In this document: positions 1 to 9,378 of the stretch, piece after piece | Layout of the letters: every line of letters begins with the position of its first letter | Position numbering within the stretch: position 1 is the first letter of the stretch | Source: Desulfurellales bacterium | GTDB taxonomy: Bacteria; Campylobacterota_A; Desulfurellia; Desulfurellales; Hippeaceae | Length of the DNA: 34,936 bases | Direction of reading: 5' to 3' | NCBI GenBank assembly: GCA_027014115.1 | Contig: JALWEJ010000058.1 | Coordinates: 1-34,936, forward strand | The notes under the pieces: model-generated | Databases searched by the model: none | Seen by the model: the letters and a program-made list of their open reading frames with translations, nothing else | Told to the model about the DNA's origin: nothing | Position numbers and translations under genes: made by a program

Positions 1-1017
1 TTTGAACATCAAAGAACGTATCTCTTTTATATACTCTATATCTATTGACTTTTTATAAATAAAAGGCCTTAGTGTTTTTAAAAGTTCAAACCCCAAATCT
101 ATGTCGCCAGCTACAGGATAGGCTTTTGTCAAAGCCATCTTTTCCCACAACTGACCAAATGTTGTATAGTAACCCTCATACTCATCAACACTCAAAGACA
201 AAGCGGTTGTTTTTCCTCCCGGGCGCAAACGCATATCAACCCTATAGACAAACCCACCGTCTTTATTATCATTTAACACAGACACAACACTGCCTGCCAA
301 ACGGTTAAAATACTCGCTGTTATCCTCAGAATCATGAACAAAAAGTAAATCTATATCGGATGAAAAATTAAGCTCCTTATTGCCGAGCTTTCCCATTCCT
401 ATAACACAGAATCTGTTTTCATCAATACCATATCTCTTTTTTAACTTCTCTTTTGCAATCCATAAAGCAGATTCAATAAGAGCCGACGCAAGTTCTGAGA
501 GCTCTCTCATCGTCTCTTCAAATTTGCATGCCTTAATAATTTCTCTTGAGGCAATCCTTAAATACTCGTTTTTTCTATACTGTCTTAGATAATATTCCCT
601 TTTATTGTGATTTTCTGTCTTTTTTATTATATCCATAACCTCAACATGAAAATCCTCTTTTGTCTTGTTTTTTTCCATTGTCTCTTTTTCTATAAGCCAA
701 AATATTTTTTGAGGATTGTTGATTAGATAACTTGATAGAGTGTTGGATTGAGAAAAAAGGCCAAACAGCAGCTCACCCACAACCTTAAATGAGACAAAAA
801 GCTCAAATATTGTGGATTTTACCGTTGATTGAGCTATAAAATCTTCGAAATAAGAAAAAGCCATGTCGGCATCTGCACAATTTTGCAGATAACCGTATAT
901 GGCTTCAATGGAATAGTTAAATTCTCTAAAAAGCCTATACTTTGATGTTAGTCTTAAGATGATTTTATAAGCTTTTTTAGCATCATAAAATATAGATAAA
1001 AATTTATCTAATTCTAT
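1..1017 (-). CDS. glnE: Glutamine synthetase adenylyltransferase GlnE (bifunctional adenylyl transferase/removase), 3' end cut off by window
   Basis: Translation of the minus strand gives an open frame from just after the secF stop to base 1, so only the N-terminal part (about 340 residues) is present. GlnE adds and removes AMP on glutamine synthetase in response to PII. The nucleotidyltransferase signature GMGKLGNKELNFSSDIDLLF is encoded at about 345-399, followed by VDMRLRPGG and the LWEKMALTKA helix, which resemble the N-terminal adenylyltransferase half of the family. The start is unresolved. The frame is open back to about 1037 but has no ATG, GTG or TTG until an ATG at 864, which lacks a Shine-Dalgarno and would drop about 50 plausible residues. 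I set the end at an ATA codon (1017) that follows GAGGGG. Family is certain, start is not. Confidence 0.85.
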   Translation of the reverse strand, partial: MELDKFLSIFYDAKKAYKIILRLTSKYRLFREFNYSIEAIYGYLQNCADADMAFSYFEDFIAQSTVKSTIFELFVSFKVVGELLFGLFSQSNTLSSYLINNPQKIFWLIEKETMEKNKTKEDFHVEVMDIIKKTENHNKREYYLRQYRKNEYLRIASREIIKACKFEETMRELSELASALIESALWIAKEKLKKRYGIDENRFCVIGMGKLGNKELNFSSDIDLLFVHDSEDNSEYFNRLAGSVVSVLNDNKDGGFVYRVDMRLRPGGKTTALSLSVDEYEGYYTTFGQLWEKMALTKAYPVAGDIDLGFELLKTLRPFIYKKSIDIEYIKEIRSLMFK

Positions 1018-1019
1018 GC

Positions 1020-2000
1020 TTAATTTCCCCTCACATTCTTCATATCAAACTCTATCTGCTGCTTAAATCTGTCTGCGGAATCCTCCTCTTTCTTTTCAGG
1101 AATTAGAGGACCTTTAAATGCCAAAAGAACAGGAGATGCTATAAATATGGATGAATATGTTCCCGAAACTATACCCACAAGAAGAGCAAAAGACATACCC
1201 TTTAGAGCGTGTCCTCCGAACAGATACAAAGCCAAAACAACAAACAATGTCGTACCTGCTGTCAGTATTGTCCTTGATAGCGTCTCACTAACACCTTTAT
1301 TGATAGCTTCAGTCGGTGACATTTTTCTGTTATTTTTTACCTTTTCTCTAATTCTGTCATAAATAACAATCGTGTCGTTAATGGAATATCCGACTATCGT
1401 TAAAATAGCAGCAACAACATCAAGTGTAAACTCATAACCGAACAGTGACAGAAAGCCAACCGTTATCAAAACATCATGGAAAAGCGCCGCAATAGCACCA
1501 AATGCAAATCTATACTGAAACCTTATGCTTATGTATATTAAAATTGCCAAAAGAGCGATAATAATAGCTTCAAGACCTTTATCTCTAAACTCTTTTCCGA
1601 TTTTCGGGCCTACCATATCCACTTTCATGATTTTGTAGTTGGAATGGAACTGTTTATCTAAAACACTTTTCAGCTTATCCTCTATGTTTTGTGTAGTAGA
1701 GGATGTTGATGTTTTTGTGTAAATAATGTAGTGCTGATTTGTACCGCCAAAGCTTTGAATTCTCGAATCCTTGAATGTTTTCAAAGATGCAACAGCTTTT
1801 CTTAAATCAACAACATTTATAGGCTTATTAAACTGAAGTTGAATAGAGGTTCCGCCTTTAAATTCAATACCAAGTTTCGGACCTCCTTGCATAACAAGGC
1901 TGCCCATGCCTATTAAAATCAAAACAAGTGATATGCCTATTGCAAGTTTAAATTTTGAAACAAAATCTATCAAAACATCGGGTTTTACTATACGAATCAT
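1020..2000 (-). CDS. secF: Protein translocase subunit SecF
   Basis: 326 residues. Inner-membrane partner of SecD that uses the proton motive force to help SecYEG export. An N-terminal membrane segment (about residues 17-37) is followed by the GIEFKGGTSIQLQF periplasmic signature. A periplasmic domain comes next, then five C-terminal membrane helices including the GYSINDTIVIYDRIRE motif that typifies SecF. The ATG at 2000 has AAGGGGG seven bases upstream, and this Shine-Dalgarno overlaps the secD stop codon, so the two are translationally coupled. Full length for the family. Confidence 0.97.
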   Translation of the reverse strand: MIRIVKPDVLIDFVSKFKLAIGISLVLILIGMGSLVMQGGPKLGIEFKGGTSIQLQFNKPINVVDLRKAVASLKTFKDSRIQSFGGTNQHYIIYTKTSTSSTTQNIEDKLKSVLDKQFHSNYKIMKVDMVGPKIGKEFRDKGLEAIIIALLAILIYISIRFQYRFAFGAIAALFHDVLITVGFLSLFGYEFTLDVVAAILTIVGYSINDTIVIYDRIREKVKNNRKMSPTEAINKGVSETLSRTILTAGTTLFVVLALYLFGGHALKGMSFALLVGIVSGTYSSIFIASPVLLAFKGPLIPEKKEEDSADRFKQQIEFDMKNVRGN

Positions 2001-2012
2001 CTAAGAGCCCCC

Positions 2013-3605
2013 TTAAATACTCAACTTATTGGGCTTGAATTTATCAAGCACAATTTCAAAGACTGTTTTTGTAAATGTAACTGCCGTAAACATATTTGCC
2101 AATAGACCTATAGACATTGTAACGGCAAATCCTTTAACAGGACCGCTGCCGAACTGATAAAGTATAATTGCAACTATAAGCGTTGTAATATTGGCATCAA
2201 AAATAGTAACAAAGGCTCTTGCATAACCTGTATTTACGGCATCATAGACACTGCGTCCAATCATTAGCTCTTCCCTGATTCTTTCATATATCAAAACATT
2301 GGCATCAACAGCCATACCTATGGTTAAAGCAATTCCAGCCAATCCAGGAAGCGTCAATGTTGCATGAAACATTGCCAGCGCACCAAGAATAATCAGCACG
2401 TTTATTGCCATAGCAAAATCAGCCAACACACCGGAAAGTTTGTAGTAAAAAATCATAAACAAAATAACAGCCAAACTTCCGAAAATCATTGCCTTTGTGC
2501 CCTTCTCTATAGATATTTTACCCAAAGAAGGACCTATTGTAACCTTCTGCAAAACCTTAACAGGTGCAGGCAGCGAACCGCTCCTTAAAACAATAGCCAA
2601 ATCATGAGCCTCGGTAATGCTGAAGTTTCCTGTTATTTGGCCTCTACCTCCTGTTATTGCACCCTGAATTACAGGTGCTGAATATATCGTATTATCAAGC
2701 ACTATAGCCAATCGTTTTCCTATGTGGCTTGCAGTAAAACTTGAAAAAATCTTTGCTCCTTGAGAATTCAACTCAAATGCAACATAGGGTTGATTCATTG
2801 TTCCGCCAAATCTTACAGAAGCGTTTGTTATCATTGCTCCTGTTATAACCACATCCTTTTTTACAACAAAAGGAATCTTTGACACCTCTCCCGTTGTAGG
2901 ATCTCTTTTTATCTCATAGATAACCTCATCGTCCGGCGGCACATTGCCGTTTAAGGCATCATCAATGTTTGCCTTATCATCAACAAGATGCAGCTCAAGT
3001 CTCGCTGTTCTTCCTATCAGCCTGACAGCTCTGTTTGCATCCTTTATGCCTGGAAGTTCCACAACTATATGGTTCTCACCCGATCTGATAACAGTCGGTT
3101 CTGCAACACCAAACTGGTCTACCCTATTTCTTATAACACTAATAGCCTGGTCTATTGCCTCTTTTTTGAGTTTCTCTGCTATCTTTTCTTTGAGTCTGAG
3201 TTTTATCGGCAAATCCTCAGATACAATTTGATAATTAGGCAAATTTGCCCCAATCAAATCAAGAGCTCTATCCTTATCTTTTCTGTCAACAAGACTTATG
3301 ACTATATCGTTTGTTTTACTGTCCACATAAACCTTATCGTATGCTATTTTTGCGTTTATAAGCTGCTTTTTCAAATTGCCCGATACTCTTGATAAAACAG
3401 CAAAAATTGCCTTATCTGTTTCAACACCCAAAACAAGATGCATACCGCCTTTTAAGTCAAGACCAAGGTTTATTGTATCCTTGGGCATATAACCGGGCAA
3501 TCTTTTTGCAGCATCCTTACCTACAAATGTAGGAACGGCATAAGCTCCAAATAAAGCAATAACAGCAATAATTATTACCAATTTTATTAACGTATAACTC
3601 TTCAT
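2013..3605 (-). CDS. secD: Protein translocase subunit SecD
   Basis: 530 residues, normal for SecD. One N-terminal membrane helix (about 7-25) precedes the LGLDLKGGMHLVLGV signature. A large periplasmic P1 region follows, and then five membrane helices from about residue 375 that include the conserved GMAVDANVLIYERIREE motif. It works with SecF and YajC, which flank it in the order yajC-secD-secF. The ATG at 3605 follows AAGGGG. Nothing unusual in the sequence. Confidence 0.97.
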   Translation of the reverse strand: MKSYTLIKLVIIIAVIALFGAYAVPTFVGKDAAKRLPGYMPKDTINLGLDLKGGMHLVLGVETDKAIFAVLSRVSGNLKKQLINAKIAYDKVYVDSKTNDIVISLVDRKDKDRALDLIGANLPNYQIVSEDLPIKLRLKEKIAEKLKKEAIDQAISVIRNRVDQFGVAEPTVIRSGENHIVVELPGIKDANRAVRLIGRTARLELHLVDDKANIDDALNGNVPPDDEVIYEIKRDPTTGEVSKIPFVVKKDVVITGAMITNASVRFGGTMNQPYVAFELNSQGAKIFSSFTASHIGKRLAIVLDNTIYSAPVIQGAITGGRGQITGNFSITEAHDLAIVLRSGSLPAPVKVLQKVTIGPSLGKISIEKGTKAMIFGSLAVILFMIFYYKLSGVLADFAMAINVLIILGALAMFHATLTLPGLAGIALTIGMAVDANVLIYERIREELMIGRSVYDAVNTGYARAFVTIFDANITTLIVAIILYQFGSGPVKGFAVTMSIGLLANMFTAVTFTKTVFEIVLDKFKPNKLSI

Positions 3606-3623
3606 ATTATGAAACCCCTTGCA

Positions 3624-3926
3624 TCAATATTTTGAAACTATGTTATCTTTTATTATCTTTATATTTACTCCGTCTGCAATTTCTATAACAAAATCGTTTT
3701 CATTGACTTTTGTTATAGTTCCGTAGATACCACTTGATGTTATAACCTTATCGCCCCTCTTCAGAGATTCTATAAACTCCTTGTGTTTCTTTCTTTGCTT
3801 CTGTTGAGGCAAAATCAAAAACAGATAAAACACCACTATTATCAAAACAAGTGGAATAATTTGAGCTAACATTCCTGGCTGACCAGCCCCTCCTGCAGCG
3901 TAAGCATTCTCAACTAACGGAAACAT
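3624..3926 (-). CDS. yajC: Sec translocon accessory protein YajC
   Basis: 100 residues. Single membrane helix (about 19-40, IIPLVLIIVVFYLFLILPQQ) followed by the cytoplasmic tail with QQKQRKKHKEFIESLKRGD and ITSSGIYGTI, the standard YajC pattern. Accessory subunit of the SecDF complex. The ATG at 3926 has GGAGGG close upstream, overlapping the end of the previous gene. It lies 18 bases before secD. Confidence 0.95.
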   Translation of the reverse strand: MFPLVENAYAAGGAGQPGMLAQIIPLVLIIVVFYLFLILPQQKQRKKHKEFIESLKRGDKVITSSGIYGTITKVNENDFVIEIADGVNIKIIKDNIVSKY

Positions 3927-3934
3927 CTTCCCTC

Positions 3935-4150
3935 CTAACGTTTACCCATAAGGTAAAGAATAATTGTAAAGATTATACTTAAAATAACACTTGTAGCAAG
4001 CGGAAAGTAGAATGTAAAATTATCCTTTTTTACAATTATATCGCCCGGCAGTCTACCCAAAAAAGGCATTTTGGGCAAAAACATCATACCCAAACCAACA
4101 AGTATAAGAACAACCCCGCTTGCTATAATAAACTTAGCAATCTCATTCAT
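3935..4150 (-). CDS. DUF2905 small membrane protein
   Basis: 71 residues with two predicted membrane helices (about 7-25 and 46-67) separated by a short loop containing [14 protein letters not shown]. This loop is the hallmark of the DUF2905 family, small bacterial membrane proteins of unknown function. Its start ATG overlaps the ispF stop by four bases (ATGA), so it is translationally coupled. Family assignment is from the loop motif; function unknown. Confidence 0.85.
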   Translation of the reverse strand: MNEIAKFIIASGVVLILVGLGMMFLPKMPFLGRLPGDIIVKKDNFTFYFPLATSVILSIIFTIILYLMGKR

Positions 4151-4629
4151 AAGCCTTCAATTAATGTACATACAGCATAGGCGCTAACACCTTCGCCTCT
4201 TCCTTCAAAACCCATCCCTTCGGTAGTAGTAGCCTTTATATTAACAATATTGTTATTTATTTCAAGTGCATTTGCAATATTCGTTCTCATGGCATCTTTA
4301 TACTGTGCAATTTTGGGTTTCTGCATAACAAGCGTTGTGTCTATATTTAAAATTCTAAAACCTGCCTCTTTTAAAATATCCTTTATTCTGCGTAAAAAGA
4401 AGAGGCTTTTGACATCTTTGTACTGCATATCGGAATCAGGAAACAAATCACCTATATCACCTATTCCCAAAGCGCCAAGCAGCGCATCACAAACTGCATG
4501 AACAAGGCAGTCAGCATCGGAATGACCAAGCAGTCCATATTCATAATCTATATTTACGCCACCCAAAACAAGTTCTCTGCCTTTTACAAGCCTATGAACA
4601 TCAAACCCAAAACCTACCCTAAAAGACAT
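4147..4629 (-). CDS. ispF: 2-C-methyl-D-erythritol 2,4-cyclodiphosphate synthase
   Basis: 160 residues, typical length. Fifth step of the MEP isoprenoid pathway, converting CDP-methylerythritol 2-phosphate into the cyclodiphosphate with loss of CMP. Metal ligands are visible as D10 and H12 (FDVH) and H36 in the GHSDAD motif. The C-terminal [15 protein letters not shown] motif is intact. It overlaps the end of ispD by 16 bases, a common arrangement, here as two separate proteins rather than an IspDF fusion. Confidence 0.97.
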   Translation of the reverse strand: MSFRVGFGFDVHRLVKGRELVLGGVNIDYEYGLLGHSDADCLVHAVCDALLGALGIGDIGDLFPDSDMQYKDVKSLFFLRRIKDILKEAGFRILNIDTTLVMQKPKIAQYKDAMRTNIANALEINNNIVNIKATTTEGMGFEGRGEGVSAYAVCTLIEGL

Positions 4630-5252
4630 TCTGCAAACTCCAAATCTTCTTTTGATGTGATTTTAATGTTTTTTCTCAAACCTTTAACACTCTTTATCCT
4701 GCCAAAAAACTCTTCCCATGCAGCCGCCTCATCCGTATAAATCTTACTGCCGTTTATAATTTTATCGTAAGCTTTTTTTAGTTTTGAATACCTAAAGGCT
4801 TGCGGTGTTTGTGATATAAAAAATTTATCTCTGTTTACTGTGTTTTTTACAAAACCATCTTCGGCAAACTTCAAGGTTTCATATACGGGAATAACCGGTA
4901 TGGATGCATCATACATGCCTGCCGTTTCAATAAGCACATCAATTAATTCATCATTTATCAAAGGTCTTGCCGCATCGTGAATAAGAACAATATCACATTC
5001 GATACGACATAAACCGTTATAAACAGAATGCATTCTCTCTTTTCCGCCCTCTATTGTATCGACAAAATCGAACCTGTTTGCCACAAATTCCAAATCCTCT
5101 TTTTTTGTTACAACAACAATACGCTCACAGTGTTTTTTTAAAACATCCAAACTGTAATCAATTACAAGCCTGTTTTTAAGCTGTACAAACTGCTTCTTTT
5201 TGCCAAACCTACTGCCGCTTCCTGCTGCAACAACCACACAGCCTACACTCAT
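4614..5252 (-). CDS. ispD: 2-C-methyl-D-erythritol 4-phosphate cytidylyltransferase
   Basis: 212 residues. Third step of the MEP pathway, transferring CMP from CTP to methylerythritol 4-phosphate. The N-terminal nucleotide-binding motif [14 protein letters not shown], the HDAARP motif, QTPQAF, TDEA and the C-terminal [10 protein letters not shown] are all present. The start ATG overlaps the stop of the upstream recombinase gene by four bases, and its 3' end overlaps ispF by 16 bases. Confidence 0.96.
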   Translation of the reverse strand: MSVGCVVVAAGSGSRFGKKKQFVQLKNRLVIDYSLDVLKKHCERIVVVTKKEDLEFVANRFDFVDTIEGGKERMHSVYNGLCRIECDIVLIHDAARPLINDELIDVLIETAGMYDASIPVIPVYETLKFAEDGFVKNTVNRDKFFISQTPQAFRYSKLKKAYDKIINGSKIYTDEAAAWEEFFGRIKSVKGLRKNIKITSKEDLEFAECLLG

Positions 5253-6094
5253 TTTAAAATCTCCAATTTATGAAATTCATTCTCCAATGCAGAATCCGAT
5301 ATGTCTGTGTAAATCTGAGTTGTTGTAACGCTTTCATGCCCGAGCATCTCCTGAACAGACCTTAGGGATGCCCCGTTTTCTATCATGTGTGTTGCAAATA
5401 GGTGTCTGAGTGCATGGGGATGGGCATCTATACCTATTGATAAAAACTTTTTTTTGACTATTTTCCATACCGCATACCTTGACAGCTTTTTACCGCTTTT
5501 TGATAAAAACAAAAAATCGCTTGAGTGTTTATCAGCATATTTTATGCGTTCCGTTTTTATGTAAATCTCAATAAATTCAAGTGTTCTTCTGTCAACAGGA
5601 ACAATCCTTTCCTTGCTTGATTTTCCAAAAACCCTTACAAAGCCCGCATCAAACATTATATCCGATATCTTAAGTCCGCACAGTTCACTCACCCTCAATC
5701 CGGCAGCATACATAAACAGCACTATAAGACCGTCTCTGTCGTGAGAAAAAAGGCTTTTAATCCTATCGAATCCTATATATTCCGGGGGCTTTCTTCTGTG
5801 CTTAATATTTTTTATGACATCATAGTCTGCATCTATACCTTTTTTATGAGATAAGAATTTTAAAAAAGTCCTCAATGACGAGAGCTTTCTGTTTATTGTC
5901 GATGTTTTGTAGTGTTTTTGTTCATAATGCTTTTCTGCGAATTCTAATATATTTTTGCTGCTTAGTGAGCGATTTTTAAAAAATTTCGAAAAAGCCTCCA
6001 AATCCTTTGCATAAGCCTCTACGGTGTTATCGGATAACCCTCTATTTATACTTAAATAAAGTAAAAACTCATCAAGCAGAGCATCAATATCCAT
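5249..6094 (-). CDS. Tyrosine recombinase, XerD/XerC type
   Basis: 281 residues. An N-terminal SAM-like DNA-binding domain (about 1-90) is followed by a tyrosine recombinase catalytic domain. Catalytic residues are readable: R134 (AAGLRVSEL), K158, H227 and R230 (HPHALRHLFATH), H253 (MLGHESV) and Tyr262. Length and the intact HALRH box fit the chromosome-dimer resolvase group rather than a phage integrase. The gene overlaps both neighbours (11 bases with the M16 gene, 4 with ispD) and has no att-like repeats nearby. No second Xer gene is in the window, so I leave xerC/xerD/xerH undecided. Confidence 0.88.
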   Translation of the reverse strand: MDIDALLDEFLLYLSINRGLSDNTVEAYAKDLEAFSKFFKNRSLSSKNILEFAEKHYEQKHYKTSTINRKLSSLRTFLKFLSHKKGIDADYDVIKNIKHRRKPPEYIGFDRIKSLFSHDRDGLIVLFMYAAGLRVSELCGLKISDIMFDAGFVRVFGKSSKERIVPVDRRTLEFIEIYIKTERIKYADKHSSDFLFLSKSGKKLSRYAVWKIVKKKFLSIGIDAHPHALRHLFATHMIENGASLRSVQEMLGHESVTTTQIYTDISDSALENEFHKLEILK

Positions 6095-7412
6095 AATCCT
6101 TTGCCAATTTTTTTATTTTATCCTCATAGCTTATTTTGGAAACAATGCCTATTGATACATTACTGAATATTGTTTTAGCACAAGATTTCACATCATCTTT
6201 TGTAACCGAATCGATATTTTTATCAAAATTCTTCCAAGGCAGACCTGTCTTTTTTAACATATAAGCCGAAGATAAAGCATTTGCAACCGATAAAGAACTC
6301 TGAAGCGATATACCCTCTTTGCCTTTAAGATATGTTTTTGCATTATTTATTCTCTCGTTCTTTATAAAATTGTCTATGTGTTTTATGTCTTCAAAAACCC
6401 TCTTAAGTGCATCAATCGTATATCTGTTTTGAGTTTGAAGACCTACAACAAACACACCGCCATTTTCCATACCGTAATTAAAAGCAAAAACAGAATATGC
6501 GTATCCATGTCTTGTCCTTACATCCTGCGCTAAAACAGAGTTTAGATTGCCTCCAAGGATAAATGCAAGCACATCCGCTGCATAATATCTTCTATCCTTC
6601 TTCGGAAAACCTCTAAAAGCAAGGTAGATATAGCTCTGTTTTGCAGGTTTTATTATATTCTTTACATTCAAGCCGGATTTAAACAAAACGGGCTTAAAAT
6701 CGGAAGCTTTTCCCTTTGGTAAAAAAGAAAAATACCGCATTATAAGCTTTCCTATACCTTTAAAGTCTGAAATACCACCTGATACAGACAACACCATATT
6801 TTGCGCATTAACATGGTTTTTGAAAAAATCGACAACATCACTTTTTCTTATACTTTTTATACCGTCAAATGTTCCAAGAGATGTGTGGGAATAGGCTTTT
6901 TGCTTTATCAGATTAACAAACGCCGCATGTATCGCAAGATAATCCTTGTCTTCCTGCAGTGATTTTAAATTATCTAAAGCCTCTTTTTTTACAAATTCAA
7001 AGTTTTTGTCATCAAATCTGCTTTTGAGCATTTGAGAAACAAGACAGAACATCCTTTCTGTATATTTAAGAGGAAATCTTGCATTAATATTTATATACTC
7101 TTTTGCTGCAGATGATGAAACCTCTCCTCCAAACCTATCAACCATTCTTCTAAATTTTTCAGAGCTGAGGTCTTTTGTTGCACATGTCTCAAGGCAGTTT
7201 GCAGTAATATTTGCCTCACCGAATTTTTTATCAAAATAGCTGCCTGCTTTGATTTTTATGTTTAAGCTGATAATGGGCAGGTTTTCGCTTTTGTATATCC
7301 TGTATGTTAGAGAATTTTTCAGTTTACCGTCTTTAAGAAGATTCCCGCTTGCCGAGGATGGCAGACTAAAAGCAAAGAAAATACTAAACAGTATATATGC
7401 AATTTTTTTCAT
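6084..7412 (-). CDS. M16B family peptidase-like subunit lacking the HxxEH zinc motif
   Basis: 442 residues with an N-terminal signal peptide (about 1-21, cleavage near SSASG). The fold is M16 by layout and by the C-terminal half (YIYLAFRGFPKKDRRYYAADVL, SVLAQDVRTRHGYAYSVFA). Where active members have HxxEH, this one reads GEANITANCLETCATKD, so it cannot bind zinc in the usual way. Such proteins pair with an active M16 subunit. The active partner is encoded immediately upstream with a four-base overlap. Probably a periplasmic heterodimeric protease; substrate unknown. Confidence 0.9.
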   Translation of the reverse strand: MKKIAYILFSIFFAFSLPSSASGNLLKDGKLKNSLTYRIYKSENLPIISLNIKIKAGSYFDKKFGEANITANCLETCATKDLSSEKFRRMVDRFGGEVSSSAAKEYININARFPLKYTERMFCLVSQMLKSRFDDKNFEFVKKEALDNLKSLQEDKDYLAIHAAFVNLIKQKAYSHTSLGTFDGIKSIRKSDVVDFFKNHVNAQNMVLSVSGGISDFKGIGKLIMRYFSFLPKGKASDFKPVLFKSGLNVKNIIKPAKQSYIYLAFRGFPKKDRRYYAADVLAFILGGNLNSVLAQDVRTRHGYAYSVFAFNYGMENGGVFVVGLQTQNRYTIDALKRVFEDIKHIDNFIKNERINNAKTYLKGKEGISLQSSLSVANALSSAYMLKKTGLPWKNFDKNIDSVTKDDVKSCAKTIFSNVSIGIVSKISYEDKIKKLAKDYGY

Positions 7413-8755
7413 CTCAAATCACCCCTGTATGAAGAATACGCAAACTTGCCCTTTTGAGGGATTAAAAAACAGTCGCTTTCATTTTCTTCAACAAAATACT
7501 TTAATGCAGCTTTAACAATATCCTCTTTTGTTACATTTTTTATGTAATCCAGATAATGTTTATAGTAATCTTTTAAGCCAAATGCAGCATAAAACGCAAA
7601 TTCCTTATTCTTTTTGCCTAAGCTTTCTTTCTCAAACAGATAATCACTTACACATTTTGCCTTTGCAATATCAAGAAGCTCAGAATCAAACCTGCCTGTT
7701 TTTATTTTATCAAGCTCATTTAGTACTGCTTTTCTTGCTGTGTTAAAATCAACACCTTTTTTTAGGTTTCCGAATATCTCATACAAACCGTAATCGTATA
7801 TTCTTCCCTCATTTCCGCCATCTATAGATACAAATATATTTTTATCTCTGACCAAATCCTTCTCAGCAAGTGCACTCTTTCCTGAAAATAGAATATAGGA
7901 AATCAAATCCAAAACAGGGGTATCTTTACTGCCCTCTTTTGGAATTTTAAAAGCTATGGCAATCTTTTTAAATGGTGAGGGTTTTTTTATGTACATAACT
8001 TTTCTGCCTGTCTGTTTGGGCTCTTTTGTAATATGTCTTGTTATAACCTTTTTTTCCTTATCCTTAAAGAGTTTTTTTGCAAACTCAAATGCCTCTTTTT
8101 TTGAAACATCCCCGGATATAACAACTACAGCATTGTTTGGTTTATAAAATTTTTTGTAATAATTTTTTACCTCATCTATATCGTAGTGTTGAATATCATA
8201 AGCATAACCTATCGGCGTCCATTTATAAGGTGATGCGGTATAGGCAAGATTGTGCAGGGAAAAATACAAAAAACCGTCTGCTGAGTTGTCTATCCGCCAA
8301 AGCCTCTCTTGATAAACAACACTTCTTTCTTTTAAAAACTTATCCTCGTTGAGCTCGAGATTGTTCATATTATCGGCGTAAAAAGATAGAGCCTTTTTCC
8401 ATGCATCTTTTGCAATTGTTACAAAATAAACAGTATAGTCAAACGATGTTTGGGCATTATCCAAACCGCCGTATTTTGAGGTAAGCTTATCTATATAGCC
8501 GTCTTGAAAATGTTTTGAGCCTCTGAAATTCATATGTTCAAGCATATGGGATATGCCTGTAATGGAGTTGTATTCATCCACACACCCGACCTTATACAGA
8601 ACAGTTACATTAACTATGGGTAAAGAATGGTTTTCCTCAACATAAACCCTCAAACCGTTCTGCATCTTAATCGAACTGTATGCACCAAAGGAATTAATAC
8701 TGAAAAAAACAGCAATAAAAATTCCAAAAACAGTTTTACGCATAAGAAAATCCAT
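7409..8755 (-). CDS. M16B family zinc metallopeptidase, active subunit
   Basis: Up to 448 residues. A hydrophobic N-terminus looks like a signal peptide (cleavage near residues 24-26). The inverted zinc motif H70-M-L-E73-H74 is intact and the third zinc ligand is likely E150 in VVYQERLWR, 76 residues later as expected. The listed ATG (8755) overlaps lemA by 20 bases. A second in-frame ATG at 8743 (start MRKTVFG) gives a more usual signal peptide and only an 8-base overlap, and may be the true start. It is paired with the zinc-less subunit downstream. Confidence 0.92.
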   Translation of the reverse strand: MDFLMRKTVFGIFIAVFFSINSFGAYSSIKMQNGLRVYVEENHSLPIVNVTVLYKVGCVDEYNSITGISHMLEHMNFRGSKHFQDGYIDKLTSKYGGLDNAQTSFDYTVYFVTIAKDAWKKALSFYADNMNNLELNEDKFLKERSVVYQERLWRIDNSADGFLYFSLHNLAYTASPYKWTPIGYAYDIQHYDIDEVKNYYKKFYKPNNAVVVISGDVSKKEAFEFAKKLFKDKEKKVITRHITKEPKQTGRKVMYIKKPSPFKKIAIAFKIPKEGSKDTPVLDLISYILFSGKSALAEKDLVRDKNIFVSIDGGNEGRIYDYGLYEIFGNLKKGVDFNTARKAVLNELDKIKTGRFDSELLDIAKAKCVSDYLFEKESLGKKNKEFAFYAAFGLKDYYKHYLDYIKNVTKEDIVKAALKYFVEENESDCFLIPQKGKFAYSSYRGDLR

Positions 8756-9353
8756 AAATCATAGAGGTTTTATTGTCATTTACTGTTCCAAAATTCACCT
8801 TAGGAACACTTCTGTCTTTTGGGGCTTCCACCTTGAAATATGGCATCGGCTTTAAACCCATTTTTGAAGCTATAAAATTATAAGGTATAGAGCGTATCGT
8901 AGAATTGTAAACAGTAACAGCATCGTTGTACCTTTTCCTTGCCACAGCAATCCTGTTTTCTGTTCCTTCAAGATTATCCATAAGCCTTGTAAATTCCTCA
9001 TTCGCCTTCAAGTCGGGATATCTTTCAACAATAACAAGCAGTCTCGATAATGCAGACTCAAGCTGTGTATTTGCTTTTAGCTCTTCATTTGGTGTCTTTG
9101 CTCCCATAAGCTTTGACCTTGCATCGGCAATATGCTCAAACACCTCTTTTTCATGCTGCTCATACCCTTTAACCGTATTGACCAGATTGGGTATCAAATC
9201 GGCTCTTCTTTTTAATTGGACATCAACATTGCTCCAAGCAGCCTTAACATTCTCATCAAGTTTTACAAGCCTGTTGTAGCTCGAATAGTAAAACATACCG
9301 AATGCTATAATTACAAACAGAATAACAGCTATACTGCCAAGTACGCCTTTCAT
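8736..9353 (-). CDS. lemA: LemA family protein
   Basis: 205 residues. One N-terminal membrane helix (about 5-25), then the helical LemA domain with the signature ENVKAAWSNVDVQLKRRADL followed by IPNLVNTVKGY. Further on are the ARKRYNDAV and YNSTIRSIPYNFIA segments. Function is poorly defined; LemA genes commonly sit beside TPM-domain genes, as here. A strong Shine-Dalgarno (GGAGGT) precedes the ATG at 9353. Confidence 0.95.
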   Translation of the reverse strand: MKGVLGSIAVILFVIIAFGMFYYSSYNRLVKLDENVKAAWSNVDVQLKRRADLIPNLVNTVKGYEQHEKEVFEHIADARSKLMGAKTPNEELKANTQLESALSRLLVIVERYPDLKANEEFTRLMDNLEGTENRIAVARKRYNDAVTVYNSTIRSIPYNFIASKMGLKPMPYFKVEAPKDRSVPKVNFGTVNDNKTSMIYGFSYA

Positions 9354-9378
9354 ATATTACCTCCGAAAAAACTAATTA

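Noticed and set aside
72-592. Plus-strand open frames over the first 600 bases
   Set aside because: They are antisense to a minus-strand frame with clear GlnE motifs and have no recognisable protein character of their own.
5249-6094. Tyrosine recombinase as a sign of an integrated mobile element
   Set aside because: It is interlocked by overlaps with housekeeping genes, has Xer length and motifs, and there are no att-like repeats, tRNA genes or phage genes nearby.
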